Source: Desulfuromonas sp. (GTDB lineage Bacteria; Desulfobacterota; Desulfuromonadia; Desulfuromonadales; Desulfuromonadaceae). Taken from it: a DNA stretch of 64,000 nt. Shown here piece by piece: positions 9,715-19,889 of the stretch (its first letter is position 1; every line of letters begins with the position of its first letter). The notes below the pieces were generated by a model that saw only the letters and a program-made list of their open reading frames with translations, did no database searches and was not told where the DNA came from. The position numbers and the translations under genes were made by a program. The DNA lies in contig JAGGYC010000032.1 in the NCBI GenBank assembly GCA_021162745.1, positions 21,381-85,380 on the forward strand. Reading direction: 5' to 3'.

Positions 9715-10416
9715 CTATGTATCGTGTCGATCCTGTGGAAAACGTCCCGCAATGATGTGGCAGCCCTCTTTGATGTCGCAATGGCTCAATTTGGCTAAAA
9801 ATACGTCACGAGGGATGTCTCTGGCTCCGAGGGAGTGCAGGTGCTCGGTCGGCAATTGACAGTCGATCAGTTGGTAGTCAAGAGCCTCCAGTTCCCTGAT
9901 CAGGGCGATAAATGCCAGTTTTGAGGCGTCGGTATGGGTGTGGAACATGGATTCGCCGCAAAAACACCGCCCGATGGCGATACCGTATAGCCCGCCAACC
10001 AATTCTCCGCGGTGCCAGCATTCGACGGAGTGGGCATAACCGAGCTGGTGAAGATGGGAGTAGGCGGTGAAGATATCGTTACTGATCCATGTCGATTCGC
10101 CACGCTCATCGGCTGTGGCGCAGTTGCGAACGCATTCAGCAAAATTTTGATCAAAAGTGATCTGGTATTCCCCCTGGCGTTGTTTTTTTGCCAGACTGCG
10201 TGAGATGTGGAGATCACCGGGTTCCAGAACGCAGCGTGGATCCGGTGACCACCAGAGCAGCGGGTCATCCGGATGGTTCCACGGGAAAATACCGCTGGAA
10301 TAGGCCAGTAGTAATCGGGCGGGGGACAGATCGCCGCCAACGGCGAGCAGGCCGCTCTCTTCCGCCAGATTCGGCGCCGGGAACGCCAGTTCTTCATTGA
10401 GTGCAAAAATAGCCAT
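9715..10416 (-). CDS. aat: Leucyl/phenylalanyl-tRNA-protein transferase
   Basis: Aat adds Leu or Phe to proteins with N-terminal Lys or Arg, creating N-degrons recognised by ClpS. The 233-residue sequence has the family signatures GLLAVGGDLSPARLLLAYS, GIFPWNHPDDPLLWWSPDPR and GESMFHTHTDASKLA. It is the last gene of the clpS-clpA-aat operon: its ATG overlaps the clpA stop (ATGA around 10416). The co-transcription of adaptor, unfoldase and transferase supports a working N-degron pathway. Confidence 0.95.
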   Translation of the reverse strand: MAIFALNEELAFPAPNLAEESGLLAVGGDLSPARLLLAYSSGIFPWNHPDDPLLWWSPDPRCVLEPGDLHISRSLAKKQRQGEYQITFDQNFAECVRNCATADERGESTWISNDIFTAYSHLHQLGYAHSVECWHRGELVGGLYGIAIGRCFCGESMFHTHTDASKLAFIALIRELEALDYQLIDCQLPTEHLHSLGARDIPRDVFLAKLSHCDIKEGCHIIAGRFPQDRHDT

Positions 10417-12683
10417 CAGTGGTTAGGCTTTTCATCCGCCTTGACGGTGGTAAAGCGGAAGGTCAGGGCGTTGTTGCGGTAGCCGATGTGGGCAATGCCG
10501 CCACCGCTCAGTTCGCCAAACAGCACGGCATCGGCCAGTGGATCGCTGATCTGTTCCTGAATCAGGCGGTTAAGAGGACGCGCTCCGTAGGCCGGGTCAA
10601 AGCCTTTTTGGGCCAGATAGTTGCGCGCTGCAGCGCTGACCTTGAGGATGACATTGTTTTCATCCAGCCGCTGTTGCAGTTCAGCAATAAATTTACCGAC
10701 GATGCTGGCGATCGCGTCTTCTCCCAGAGCGGCGAAAATAATAGTGGCATCAAGCCGGTTTCGAAACTCCGGTGAGAAGATCCGCTCAAGGGCCTGCCCC
10801 GGGCTGCCGACGCCGGCGGCATTGAAGCCGATGGGGCTGCTGCTCATCTCACGTGCTCCGGCATTACTGGTCATGATCAGGATCACATTGCGAAAGTCAG
10901 CCACTTTGCCATTGTTGTCGGTCAAGCTGCCATGATCCATAATCTGCAGCAGGATATTGAATAGATCGGGGTGGGCTTTTTCGATCTCATCCAATAGCAA
11001 AACAGTGTGGGGTTTTTTAGTGATGGCGTCTGTCAGTAGCCCGCCCTGATCAAAGCCGACATAGCCCGGTGGTGCGCCGATCAGTCGGGCAACGGAGTGC
11101 TTTTCCATGTATTCGCTCATGTCAAAGCGGGTAAAGGCGACGCCGAGCTGCGTGGCAAGTTGACGGGCCACCTCTGTCTTCCCGACACCTGTCGGCCCGG
11201 CAAACAGAAACGAGCCGATAGGTTGTTCGGGATGCCCAAGACCGGCGCGGGCACGCAGAATCGAGCGTGTGATCTGTTGGATGGCAGAGTCCTGGCCAAA
11301 GATTTTTTGCTTGAGTTTGCGGCCAAGATGTTGCAGGTGGCGGCGATCATCACGCGAGACCGAGCGCGGCGGAATCTGCGCCATCTCGGCGACGATGGTT
11401 TCGATATCTTTAACGTTGACCGTCCGGCGATTGCTCCCCTCAGTGCGTAAGCGTGCGCCAATTTCGTCAATAAGGTCGATGGCCTTATCGGGCAGATGGC
11501 GGTGGGTCAGGTAGCGGTCGGCCAGTTCGGCTGCGGCCTGAATGACATCGTCACTGTAGCGGATATTGTGGAACGATTCGTAGTGAGATTTAAGCCCTTT
11601 GAGGATCTCAATCGTCTCTTCAACGCTGGGTTCATGGACGTCAATTTTTTGAAAGCGGCGCGACAGGGCCCGATCCTTTTCAAATAAGGTTTTGTATTCG
11701 TCATAGGTTGTGGCACCGATACAACGGATGTCGCCGGAGGCCAGCATGGGCTTGAGGATGTTGGATGCATCCATGGAGCTGCCGCCCGTGGAGCCCGCGC
11801 CGATGATGGTATGGATCTCATCAATAAACAGGATCGGTTTTTCCTGTTCCGCCAGTTCCTTGAGCACGGCTTTGAGCCGCTCTTCAAAGTCACCACGGTA
11901 TTTTGTTCCGGCCAGTAGTGCTCCCATGTCCAGGGCGTAGATGGCTGAATCTTTAAGAGCCTGTGGGGCTTCATTCTCTTCAAGCATGGTGGCCAGCCCT
12001 TCAGCGAGGGCGGTCTTTCCCGTACCGGGTTCACCGACGAGAATCGGGTTGTTTTTGCGCCGCCGACAGAGAACCTGCATGATGCGACGTAGTTCGTTGT
12101 GGCGACCGATCAGCGGATCGATCTCACCGGCAGCGGCACGTTGGCGCAGATTGATGGTGAAATCCTCCAGAGCGCTTTTCTTCTTCTTTTTGTTGCTGTC
12201 AGGCTCATCGCTGGGGGACTGTTCATCTTCTCCGGCGGTGTCGTGATGGTGTTTGCCGATGCCGTGAGAGATGTAGTTAAGGACATCCAGCCGTTCAATG
12301 CCCATCGACAGCAGAACCTGGGTGCTGTGTGTCTGTTCTTCACTGAGAATTGAAACCAGGATGTCGCCGGTGTTCACTTCATCCTTACCGGCGGCTGAGC
12401 AATGACTGACGGCATATTGCAGCACACGTTGCAGGGCCGCCGTTTGCTCCGGCACTTCATCTGCCTCTGTTGGTAGTTCCTCAACTTCGGTAGAGAAAAA
12501 ATGATCAAGATCCTGCTGTAGCCGGTCAATATCACCACCACAGCCCATCAGGATGCGCTGGGAATCATCCGTATAGAGCATGGCGTAGAGGACATGCTCA
12601 GTGGTTAGGTATTCATGATGCCGACGTTGAGCTTCTTGCACCGCCAACGAAAAAATAATCTGTACATCTTTGCTGAATGTCAC
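10416..12683 (-). CDS. clpA: ATP-dependent Clp protease ATP-binding subunit ClpA
   Basis: ClpA is a hexameric AAA+ unfoldase that feeds substrates to ClpP. The 755-residue protein has the N-domain (1-145), D1 with Walker [14 protein letters not shown], an acidic/lysine linker ([17 protein letters not shown]), and D2 with [13 protein letters not shown]. The ClpP-docking tripeptide is IGF in [10 protein letters not shown] place the start at GTG 12683 ([11 protein letters not shown]), where AAAGGA lies about 8 bases upstream; the frame stays open 12 codons further but without homology to the family. It is 14 bases downstream of clpS. Confidence 0.95.
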   Translation of the reverse strand: MTFSKDVQIIFSLAVQEAQRRHHEYLTTEHVLYAMLYTDDSQRILMGCGGDIDRLQQDLDHFFSTEVEELPTEADEVPEQTAALQRVLQYAVSHCSAAGKDEVNTGDILVSILSEEQTHSTQVLLSMGIERLDVLNYISHGIGKHHHDTAGEDEQSPSDEPDSNKKKKKSALEDFTINLRQRAAAGEIDPLIGRHNELRRIMQVLCRRRKNNPILVGEPGTGKTALAEGLATMLEENEAPQALKDSAIYALDMGALLAGTKYRGDFEERLKAVLKELAEQEKPILFIDEIHTIIGAGSTGGSSMDASNILKPMLASGDIRCIGATTYDEYKTLFEKDRALSRRFQKIDVHEPSVEETIEILKGLKSHYESFHNIRYSDDVIQAAAELADRYLTHRHLPDKAIDLIDEIGARLRTEGSNRRTVNVKDIETIVAEMAQIPPRSVSRDDRRHLQHLGRKLKQKIFGQDSAIQQITRSILRARAGLGHPEQPIGSFLFAGPTGVGKTEVARQLATQLGVAFTRFDMSEYMEKHSVARLIGAPPGYVGFDQGGLLTDAITKKPHTVLLLDEIEKAHPDLFNILLQIMDHGSLTDNNGKVADFRNVILIMTSNAGAREMSSSPIGFNAAGVGSPGQALERIFSPEFRNRLDATIIFAALGEDAIASIVGKFIAELQQRLDENNVILKVSAAARNYLAQKGFDPAYGARPLNRLIQEQISDPLADAVLFGELSGGGIAHIGYRNNALTFRFTTVKADEKPNH

Positions 12684-12697
12684 GTTGTTCAGTCCTT

Positions 12698-13009
12698 TCA
12701 GGCTTTTTCTATACTGCAACGCAGCGGGTGGCCGGCATTTTTAGCTCGCAGATGGGTCTGCTCAACTTTGGTCTCGGCAATTTCATAAGGATATGTGCCG
12801 CAGATTGCCTGTCCTTTGTGGTGGATGGTGAGCATGATGCGGGTGGCGTCCGTCGGCTGTTTACGAAAAATAGATTCCAGGGCTTCAATGACAAACTCCA
12901 TCGTTGTGTAATCATCATTGTGCATGATGACATTGAAGCGTGGTGGAAGAGCGGTCTTGTCATGGGAGACCACCTCTGTATCTGGTGTGGAATATGCTGG
13001 ATTCGCCAT
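12698..13009 (-). CDS. clpS: Clp protease adaptor protein ClpS
   Basis: ClpS delivers proteins with N-terminal Leu, Phe, Tyr or Trp to ClpA. The 103-residue protein has the core motif PPRFNVIMHNDDYTTMEFV and the ClpA-contact block VEQTHLRAKNAGHPLRCSIE. The start at ATG 13009 is supported by GGAAGG seven bases upstream; an upstream in-frame start at 13033 has no such site. It leads the clpS-clpA-aat operon. Confidence 0.95.
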   Translation of the reverse strand: MANPAYSTPDTEVVSHDKTALPPRFNVIMHNDDYTTMEFVIEALESIFRKQPTDATRIMLTIHHKGQAICGTYPYEIAETKVEQTHLRAKNAGHPLRCSIEKA

Positions 13010-13146
13010 TAAATACCTTCCGATAATTACCATGGAATTCTAGCTGTCTGTTTCTCGCTACAGTTTGTCAATACCGACATCCTGTTGGTAGCATAGTTTT
13101 TTTTTGAAAGAGAATCAATGTCTGTCCGCTTGAAGGGAATAAACGG

Positions 13147-13175
13147 TTGAACAAAAAAAAAGGATGTCTTAAACT
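13147..13175 (+). promoter_or_regulatory. Candidate sigma-70 promoter of ftsB
   Basis: TTGAAC (13147-13152), a 17-base spacer containing nine consecutive A, and TAAACT (13170-13175) lie about 60 bases before the ftsB start. The A-tract in the spacer is unusual. Confidence 0.45.
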
Positions 13176-13234
13176 GCTCTGATTATTGGTATGAATAATA
13201 TCGTTTTGCTTTATGTTCGCTGGAACTGTTGATT

Positions 13235-13552
13235 ATGACTTCAGAGTCTGCTGCCGAGTTGAAAAAGAGTACTGTGAAAGCACGGTCGTTGTGCCTGGCT
13301 ATCGTGGCGTTTGTTGGGCTGGGCTTTGCTTTGTTTGGCGAAAAAGGGGCATTGCGGCTACATCAGGTTCACCAGCATCAGATCGAACTGACGCAACAAT
13401 TTCAGCAACTGCAGCACGAGAATAGTCGGTTGCGCAATGAGATCGATTCATTGAGTTATGATGATCGTTATATTGAGCAGGTGGCGCGGAGTACGTTTAA
13501 TCTTGTCCGTGATGGAGAAGTTGTCTACCAGTTTGCCCCGACGATACGTTGA
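13235..13552 (+). CDS. ftsB: FtsB/DivIC-family cell division protein
   Basis: The 105-residue protein is a bitopic septum-formation initiator acting with FtsL and FtsQ. A single membrane segment lies at about residues 18-36 (LCLAIVAFVGLGFALFG), followed by a periplasmic coiled coil (LTQQFQQLQHENSRLRNEID) and the conserved end block YIEQVARSTFNLVRDGEVVY typical of the family. ATG 13235 is preceded by GGAAC; TTG 13229 is an alternative. A terminator follows, so it appears to be a single-gene unit. Confidence 0.85.
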   Translation: MTSESAAELKKSTVKARSLCLAIVAFVGLGFALFGEKGALRLHQVHQHQIELTQQFQQLQHENSRLRNEIDSLSYDDRYIEQVARSTFNLVRDGEVVYQFAPTIR

Positions 13553-13580
13553 TTTTTTTAGAAAACTTTGGTTCGTTTTA

Positions 13581-13608
13581 AATAGGGGACAGTTGGTCCC
13601 CTATTTTC
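13581..13608 (+). terminator. Intrinsic terminator after ftsB
   Basis: ATAGGGGAC and GTCCCCTAT form a stem around AGTTG with a trailing T-rich run (TTTTCTTT). Confidence 0.8.
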
Positions 13609-13660
13609 TTTCGATGAAAAAGCTGTCCATGTTTCGCCCTTTTGAAAGAGATCGCAATTT

Positions 13661-15325
13661 ATGAAAACACGATTAAAGAGTGCTGTTGAAAAAGCACTTC
13701 AGAATTGTTATGCCGCAAAAACACTCGTCTCTGGTGAACTGCCGGAGTTTGCCATTGAAGTGCCTAACCATACCGATCATGGTGACTTTGCCGTCAATGT
13801 TGCTATGATGTTGGCTCGTCCTGAAAAAAAAGCCCCGCGTCAGATCGCGCAGCTGTTGGTTGAACAGCTGGAGCAGCAAGAGGGGATGTGGGACAAGATA
13901 GAAATTGCCGGACCCGGATTTGTCAATTTTTTCCTCAGTAAGTCGTGCTGGTACGCTGTCCTCGATGATATCTATGCCAAGGGGGCACAGTTCGGGCGCA
14001 GTGATGTTGGCGCCGGACGCCGGGTCCAGGTTGAATTTGTCAGTGCCAATCCCACCGGGCCGCTGCATATCGGTCATGGCCGCGGCGCGGCGACAGGTGA
14101 TGCGGTTGCTTCGGTGTTGCAGGAAGCTGGGTTTGATGTTCAGCGTGAGTACTACATCAATGATGCCGGTAACCAGATGGATACCCTCGGCCGGTCGATT
14201 TTCTTACGCTATTGCCAGCTGCAAGGGCGCGATGTGGAATTTCCGGAGGATTGTTATCAGGGCGACTATATCCGCACTCTGGCACAGCAGGCCATTGATG
14301 AGCAAGGCGACCATTTTTTACAGATGGATGATGTCGAGGCCATCGCTCACTTTTCCACAACCGGCGGCGAGGCGATTCGTTCCGGGATCAATGCCGACCT
14401 GCAGCAGTTCGGGATTAACTTCGATAACTGGTATAGTGAACAGAGTCTCTATGACCGTGACCTGGTCAAGGCTGGAATCGAAACCCTGACCCGTGATGGT
14501 TATACCTATGAACAGGATGGCGCCATCTGGTTCCGTACCACCGATTTTGGTGATGACAAGGATCGGGTGCTGGTCCGTTCAAACGGGGTGACCACCTACT
14601 TTGCTTCCGATGTCGCCTATCACCGCGAAAAATATGAGCGTGGTTTTGACATCGTCATCGATGTCTGGGGTGCGGATCATCACGGCTATGTGCCTCGCAT
14701 GAAAGCAGTATTGGCCGCATTGGGTCGTAATACTGAAGATCTGCAGATTATTCTCGTTCAATTGGTCAACCTGCTGCGCGAGGGTGAGCAGGTGGCGATG
14801 AGTACCCGCTCCGGTAAGTTTGTTACCCTTAAAGAGGTGATCGACGAAGTGGGTAAGGATGCCTGTCGTTTCTTCTTTTTGATGCGGCGCTCCGATAGCC
14901 AACTCGACTTTGATCTTGAACTGGCCAAAAAACAGAGTACCGAAAATCCGGTTTTTTACGTGCAATATGCCCATGCCCGGGTGTGCAGTATCAATCGCAA
15001 CGTTCAAGAATCTGGATTGTCTTTGCCGCAGCCCGGTGACGCGGAGGTTACAAAACTGCAGTTGCCCGAGGAGTTGGCCTTGACCAGGATGCTGGCACGC
15101 TATCCCGAAGTTGTCGTCGGTGCCGCCCTGAGCTATGAGCCGCACCGTATTACATTTTATCTGCAGGAACTGGCAGCCCAGTTCCATAGTTATTACAACC
15201 AGCATCGCGTTATTGTTGATGATCGTGCCACGAGTTGTGCCCGACTTTATCTGGTGAATGCGGTGAAGATTGTGATCAGCAATGCCCTGAATGTTCTGGG
15301 AGTTTCCTCCCCGGATAAGATGTGA
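13661..15325 (+). CDS. argS: Arginyl-tRNA synthetase
   Basis: ArgS charges tRNA-Arg with arginine. The 554-residue class I synthetase has the N-terminal Add-1 domain (1-100), the HIGH motif in SANPTGPLHIGHGRGA, the KMSKS-equivalent loop VAMSTRSGKFVTL and a C-terminal DALR anticodon-binding domain with the final block NALNVLGVSSPDKM. Length is normal. The SPOR-domain gene follows after 18 bases with its own AGGAGG, so the two are probably co-transcribed. Confidence 0.97.
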   Translation: MKTRLKSAVEKALQNCYAAKTLVSGELPEFAIEVPNHTDHGDFAVNVAMMLARPEKKAPRQIAQLLVEQLEQQEGMWDKIEIAGPGFVNFFLSKSCWYAVLDDIYAKGAQFGRSDVGAGRRVQVEFVSANPTGPLHIGHGRGAATGDAVASVLQEAGFDVQREYYINDAGNQMDTLGRSIFLRYCQLQGRDVEFPEDCYQGDYIRTLAQQAIDEQGDHFLQMDDVEAIAHFSTTGGEAIRSGINADLQQFGINFDNWYSEQSLYDRDLVKAGIETLTRDGYTYEQDGAIWFRTTDFGDDKDRVLVRSNGVTTYFASDVAYHREKYERGFDIVIDVWGADHHGYVPRMKAVLAALGRNTEDLQIILVQLVNLLREGEQVAMSTRSGKFVTLKEVIDEVGKDACRFFFLMRRSDSQLDFDLELAKKQSTENPVFYVQYAHARVCSINRNVQESGLSLPQPGDAEVTKLQLPEELALTRMLARYPEVVVGAALSYEPHRITFYLQELAAQFHSYYNQHRVIVDDRATSCARLYLVNAVKIVISNALNVLGVSSPDKM

Positions 15326-15343
15326 GGAGCAGGAGGATAAATC

Positions 15344-16165
15344 ATGTCGCAACTGGATTATAATCAGCGATCTCAGCAGCCAGCCAAGAGTCGTTTACTG
15401 GTGATGGTTCTTCTTGTCACGATACTCTGTATCGTGAGTTTTGTCGTCGGGATTATGGTGGGAAAAGGGGGGCGTGATTCTGTGGTGGAGACCACCATGA
15501 TGATGCCGACCGCGCCGATTCCATTGAAACCTGAAAATGACGTTGCTGCCAAGGTGGACGTTGTTGCACCGCAGAAGGTCCCTGCTGAGCAGCTGCTCGG
15601 TGCAAAAACTGTAGAGATTGAGGCAATAGCGCCGGCGGTGATTCAAGCTGCTGAGCTAAGCGCCGACGATGGCGGGGCGGATCCTTTGCGGGCGTTGCTC
15701 CCAGCTGTCGAGCAGATGCCCTTGGGCAGCGGTATCAATCAGCCCCCGGCGCAGGATACGGTCAAGGCTGCAGCACAAGTGTCGGTTGTTGTTCCCGACG
15801 CGACTGCGGCAGTGGTTGTGAAGGATGCCGGTCGCTCAATCAAGAAAGATGTTGTTTTAGTTCTTCCCAAGGTTGAGCCGCTGCCAACGGTGACTAAAAC
15901 AGCGACAACGGCAGCGTATGTTGTGCAGGTGGCATCATTTAAGAACAAAAATGATGCAGAAACTTTGCAGGGTAAATTGCTTTCCCATTTTCCTGCTCAT
16001 GTCCAAGAGGTGGATCTCGGTGCAAAAGGGGTCTGGTTCCGAGTGTTGGTGGGGCCGGTAGACAGCGCTGATGCCGCAAATGGCTTGAAACAGCGGCTCA
16101 AAGATAAGATGAAGATGGATGGATTTGTGAAAAAGATCAGCCGTAAGGGTGAAGTTGTTTTTTGA
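15344..16165 (+). CDS. SPOR-domain membrane protein
   Basis: The 273-residue protein is anchored by one membrane helix near residues 18-40 (LLVMVLLVTILCIVSFVVGI), has a Pro/Val/Ala-rich periplasmic linker, and ends with a SPOR domain at about 190-265 (YVVQVASFKNKNDAETLQGK, WFRVLVGPVDSADAANGLKQ). SPOR domains bind denuded peptidoglycan glycans at division sites, so this is likely a DedD/FtsN-like septal factor. The argS-SPOR neighbourhood is common in related bacteria. AGGAGG lies 8 bases before the ATG. Confidence 0.85.
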   Translation: MSQLDYNQRSQQPAKSRLLVMVLLVTILCIVSFVVGIMVGKGGRDSVVETTMMMPTAPIPLKPENDVAAKVDVVAPQKVPAEQLLGAKTVEIEAIAPAVIQAAELSADDGGADPLRALLPAVEQMPLGSGINQPPAQDTVKAAAQVSVVVPDATAAVVVKDAGRSIKKDVVLVLPKVEPLPTVTKTATTAAYVVQVASFKNKNDAETLQGKLLSHFPAHVQEVDLGAKGVWFRVLVGPVDSADAANGLKQRLKDKMKMDGFVKKISRKGEVVF

Positions 16166-16176
16166 CGATTTTTGTC

Positions 16177-16205
16177 TTGACAATGTTGCGCTAAACAAGT
16201 AAATT
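16177..16205 (+). promoter_or_regulatory. Strong sigma-70-type promoter for the tRNA pair
   Basis: A perfect -35 hexamer TTGACA (16177-16182), a 17-base spacer and TAAATT (16200-16205) end 14 bases before the initiator tRNA. This is the best consensus promoter seen in the window. Confidence 0.65.
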
Positions 16206-16219
16206 TCCCCTCGCTTTGA

Positions 16220-16296
<77 letters not shown>

Positions 16297-16332
16297 AACA
16301 AATAAACCGGTAACGGTTAATATAGACAGTTC

Positions 16333-16409
16333 GGCGGTGTAGCTCAGTTGGTTAGAGCATGCGGCTCATATCCGCAGTGTCCGGAGTTCGAATCTCTGCA
16401 CCGCCACCA
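16333..16409 (+). tRNA. tRNA with CAT anticodon, probably elongator Met
   Basis: The 77-base cloverleaf has acceptor stem GGCGGTG/CACCGCC, anticodon loop CTCATAT and encoded CCA. A fully paired acceptor stem rules out an initiator. Elongator Met is most likely; tRNA-Ile2 (lysidine-modified CAT) cannot be excluded by eye. The tilS gene, which modifies Ile2, lies just downstream. Confidence 0.9.
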
Positions 16410-16414
16410 TTTAG

Positions 16415-16443
16415 GCCCTTCCCATTGCGGGGAGGGCTTTTTT
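16415..16443 (+). terminator. Intrinsic terminator after the tRNA pair
   Basis: GCCCTTCCC pairs with GGGGAGGGC (one G:U) around ATTGC, followed by six T. Confidence 0.88.
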
Positions 16444-16572
16444 GTTATTTGGTTAAGCTGTTGCAATGCTGGTTGTTGGGCGCTGTTTCTGTTATTCTTG
16501 CCATGTGATCAGGTTGGAAACTGCTCTTGAGATCTCCCTCCCTTTTTTCTTCTCTTGTTCCTGGATGCTTTG

Positions 16573-17946
16573 ATGATCGAACAGGTTGCCAATACGATCA
16601 AAGAACACCATCTGATTCCCTGTCACTCAGCTGTGGTTGTCGCTGTTTCCGGTGGTGCGGATTCGGTTTGCCTGCTCCATGTACTTAAAACAATTTCTGA
16701 AACGATAGAGACTTTCGGTTTGGTCGTTGCTCACCTTGACCATTCATTGCGTTCAAGCAGTGCGCAGGATGCCGATTTTGTGGCGACGTTGTGTCGGCAG
16801 TGGGGGATCCCTTATGTTGGTACTCGTCTTGACGTTGCCGCCTTAGCACGTGATGCGGGCATTGGCCTTGAAGAGGCGGGTCGTGATGCACGGCGTTGTT
16901 TTTTGCAGCACGTTGCTTCAGGGCACGGTGGGGCGGTTGTTGCCCTGGCTCATCATCTCGATGATCAGGCTGAGACGGTTCTTATGCGCGCGGCCCGCGG
17001 CTGTGGTGTGTCGGGCCTGGCTGCTATGCGTTGGAAGAATGATCCGTTTATTCGGCCATTGCTGGGGGTGGGGCGGCAGGAGATTGAACAGTATCTGTTG
17101 ACCCGGCAGATAGCCTGGGTCGATGATGAAAGCAATCGTGAGTTGCGGTTTCAACGTAATCGAATCCGTCACCGGGTGCTCCCACAGTTGCAGATTTTCA
17201 ATACTCAAGCGGCATCTCATCTGGCCGAACTGGCCGAGCGGGTTGCGTTGGAGGAGTCTTACTGGCAGGCTGTGCTGCAAAACTGGTTTGAGACACATGT
17301 GAAACATGATGCTGGTGGTGTTTATCTGCCCATTGCAGAATTGCAAGCCTGTCATCCGGCGTTGCGTGATCGCCTGCTGCGCGACGGGTTGCGCAGTGTG
17401 CGTGGTGATTTGCGTGCTATAGAGGCCAGCCATGTTCAAATGATTGCTGATGGCCTTTCTTTAGCACGTCCTCAATGGCAGTTGGATCTTCCAAGGGCAT
17501 GGGTTGCTCGTCGTTACGAGTGGCTTGTTTTTCGCCAAGCTGCGCCATTCTGCCCTGAGCCGGTGTGTTTTGTCGTTGGTGGGCCCGGTAGCTATCGGCT
17601 TACTGATGGTTGCACATTGTTGGTTGAAGAACGGACCAGTGCTTCAGCTGAAACGCCTTGGCAGGTTGAGTTTGATGCTGATCGTCTGAGTTTCCCGTTG
17701 TCTGTTCGTCCCTTTGTCGCCGGAGACCGGCTTGCTGTGAGTGGGATGACGGGGCGCAAGAAGGTTAAGGAGTTGTTTGTTGAGCAGCGTTGGAGTCACG
17801 AACGGCGGCGCTGTGCGGTCGTTGTTGAAGCAGCAGGACAACCTGTCTGGGTGCCGGGGTTGCGCCGTAGTTGTCAATATCCAGTCAACGCTGAGACTCA
17901 ACGAATTTTGCGGCTGAAATTATCCCCGGAGAAAAATAAAATATAA
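16573..17946 (+). CDS. tilS: tRNA(Ile)-lysidine synthetase
   Basis: TilS converts C34 of tRNA-Ile2 to lysidine so that it reads AUA. The 457-residue protein has the PP-loop AVSGGADSVCLLHVL, the conserved HHLDDQAETVLMRAARG and RNRIRHRVLPQL segments, and a C-terminal TilS domain with FVAGDR-type block LSVRPFVAGDRLAVSGM. ATG 16573 is preferred; an in-frame TTG at 16555 lacks a good ribosome site. ftsH follows 101 bases later, a very common pairing. Confidence 0.93.
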   Translation: MIEQVANTIKEHHLIPCHSAVVVAVSGGADSVCLLHVLKTISETIETFGLVVAHLDHSLRSSSAQDADFVATLCRQWGIPYVGTRLDVAALARDAGIGLEEAGRDARRCFLQHVASGHGGAVVALAHHLDDQAETVLMRAARGCGVSGLAAMRWKNDPFIRPLLGVGRQEIEQYLLTRQIAWVDDESNRELRFQRNRIRHRVLPQLQIFNTQAASHLAELAERVALEESYWQAVLQNWFETHVKHDAGGVYLPIAELQACHPALRDRLLRDGLRSVRGDLRAIEASHVQMIADGLSLARPQWQLDLPRAWVARRYEWLVFRQAAPFCPEPVCFVVGGPGSYRLTDGCTLLVEERTSASAETPWQVEFDADRLSFPLSVRPFVAGDRLAVSGMTGRKKVKELFVEQRWSHERRRCAVVVEAAGQPVWVPGLRRSCQYPVNAETQRILRLKLSPEKNKI

Positions 17947-18047
17947 TTGAGATACGCCAGTCTGTATGGTAGTTTGCAGCTAATCATTTTACTGTTGAAT
18001 TCCCCAGATACCCTTCGGTATCGAAGCCATTTTCCCAGGGAGGAAAA

Positions 18048-19889
18048 GTGAACCAGTTTTACAAAAATATTGCTTTGTGGCTTGTGATTTCCCTTGTGAT
18101 GATCTTGTTGTTCAATATGATGACTCAACAGGATCAACAGCAGGAGTCTGTCAGCTATACGACGTTTGTCAGTGCGCTGGACGAAGGCCGTGTTCAGGAT
18201 GTCCTTATCCAGGGGCCGAACATTGAGGGGACCTATCAGGATGGCACGCGATTCAAGACCTTTGCACCTTCCGATCCTAATTTGATCTCTGAATTGCGTC
18301 AGCACGACATTGTTATTCAAGCAAAACCTGAGGAAGACCGTAGCTTCTGGATGACCATGCTGGTTTCCTGGGGGCCGATCCTGCTGCTGATTGCGGTGTG
18401 GATATTCTTTATGCGTCAGATGCAGGGTGGCGGTGGCAAGGCGATGAACTTCGGCAAGAGCCGGGCCCGTCTGCTGTCGGATACCCAGGGCATGGTGACC
18501 TTTAAAGATGTGGCTGGTGTCGATGAGGCGAAGGAAGAGTTGGAAGAGATCGTCGCCTTCTTGAAAGACCCGAAGAAGTTTACCCGTCTTGGTGGTCGTA
18601 TCCCGAAAGGGGTGTTGTTGATGGGGGCACCCGGTACAGGCAAGACGCTGTTGGCCCGGGCGATTGCCGGTGAGGCCGACGTGCCGTTCTTTACCATCTC
18701 CGGTTCGGATTTTGTTGAAATGTTTGTCGGTGTTGGTGCCAGTCGTGTGCGTGACCTGTTTGCTCAGGGGAAGAAAAACGCGCCCTGCATTATCTTTATT
18801 GATGAGATTGACGCTGTCGGTCGTCATCGTGGCGCCGGATTGGGTGGTGGGCACGATGAGCGCGAGCAGACACTGAATCAGTTGCTGGTCGAGATGGATG
18901 GTTTTGAGTCGAATGAAGGGGTTATCCTCATTGCTGCAACCAACCGTCCTGATGTGCTGGATCCGGCGTTGTTACGTCCCGGTCGTTTTGATCGCCAGGT
19001 TGTTGTCCCTCGTCCCGATATTAAGGGACGGACGACAATTTTAAAGGTTCATGCCCGCAAGGTTCCCATGGATGAAACGGTAGACATGGAGACCGTTGCC
19101 AAAGGGACACCGGGTTTCTCCGGTGCCGACTTGGCGAACCTGATCAATGAGGCCGCGCTGTTGGCCGCCCGTGCCGACAAAGAGTTGGTCGACAATGACG
19201 ATCTCGAAGCGGCCAAAGACAAGGTGCTGATGGGCGCTGAACGTCGCTCAATGGTTATTACCGAAAAAGAAAAGCGGGTGACGGCGTATCATGAAGCCGG
19301 TCACGCCATGGTCGCATTGAAGATTCCCGGCGCTGATCCGGTTCATAAGGTCTCCATTATCCCGCGTGGCCGCACTCTGGGCGTAACCATGTATTTGCCG
19401 ACGGAAGAAAAGTACAGTGAAAGCAAAGAGGGGCTGTTGACCTCCATGTGTGCGTTGTTGGGCGGCCGTGCTGCGGAAGAGATCTTCCTCGGTGGCATTA
19501 CCACCGGAGCCAGCAATGATATTGAGCGTGTAACATCTCTGGCCCGGAAGATGGTGTGTGAGTGGGGCATGAGTGATGCCATCGGCCCCCTGGCCTTTGG
19601 TGAGAAAGAGGGCGAAGTTTTCCTTGGCAAGGATATGGGCCACGTCAAGAACTACAGCGAGGCCACTGCCGAGCTGATCGATAGTGAAATCCGTCGCATT
19701 GTCAGTGAGTCCTACGATAGAACCCGGACCATTCTTGAGGAGAATCGTGACCTTCTGAAACGGATGGCTGAGGAATTACTCGAGCTAGAGACCATTGATG
19801 CCAAGGATATCCAGCGCATCATGGCCGGCGATGCTCCGACAGCGCCGGCGGCGGACGGTGTCGCTGACGATACGGTTAATGTCATTTAA
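18048..19889 (+). CDS. ftsH: ATP-dependent zinc metalloprotease FtsH
   Basis: FtsH degrades membrane and short-lived cytosolic proteins, often including LpxC in LPS makers. The 613-residue protein has two membrane helices (about 7-25 and 103-122), an AAA module with Walker [14 protein letters not shown], Walker [13 protein letters not shown] and second region of homology [20 protein letters not shown], and the zinc site HEAGH. The start is GTG 18048 after GGGAGGAA. Its final 11 bases overlap folP. Confidence 0.97.
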   Translation: MNQFYKNIALWLVISLVMILLFNMMTQQDQQQESVSYTTFVSALDEGRVQDVLIQGPNIEGTYQDGTRFKTFAPSDPNLISELRQHDIVIQAKPEEDRSFWMTMLVSWGPILLLIAVWIFFMRQMQGGGGKAMNFGKSRARLLSDTQGMVTFKDVAGVDEAKEELEEIVAFLKDPKKFTRLGGRIPKGVLLMGAPGTGKTLLARAIAGEADVPFFTISGSDFVEMFVGVGASRVRDLFAQGKKNAPCIIFIDEIDAVGRHRGAGLGGGHDEREQTLNQLLVEMDGFESNEGVILIAATNRPDVLDPALLRPGRFDRQVVVPRPDIKGRTTILKVHARKVPMDETVDMETVAKGTPGFSGADLANLINEAALLAARADKELVDNDDLEAAKDKVLMGAERRSMVITEKEKRVTAYHEAGHAMVALKIPGADPVHKVSIIPRGRTLGVTMYLPTEEKYSESKEGLLTSMCALLGGRAAEEIFLGGITTGASNDIERVTSLARKMVCEWGMSDAIGPLAFGEKEGEVFLGKDMGHVKNYSEATAELIDSEIRRIVSESYDRTRTILEENRDLLKRMAEELLELETIDAKDIQRIMAGDAPTAPAADGVADDTVNVI

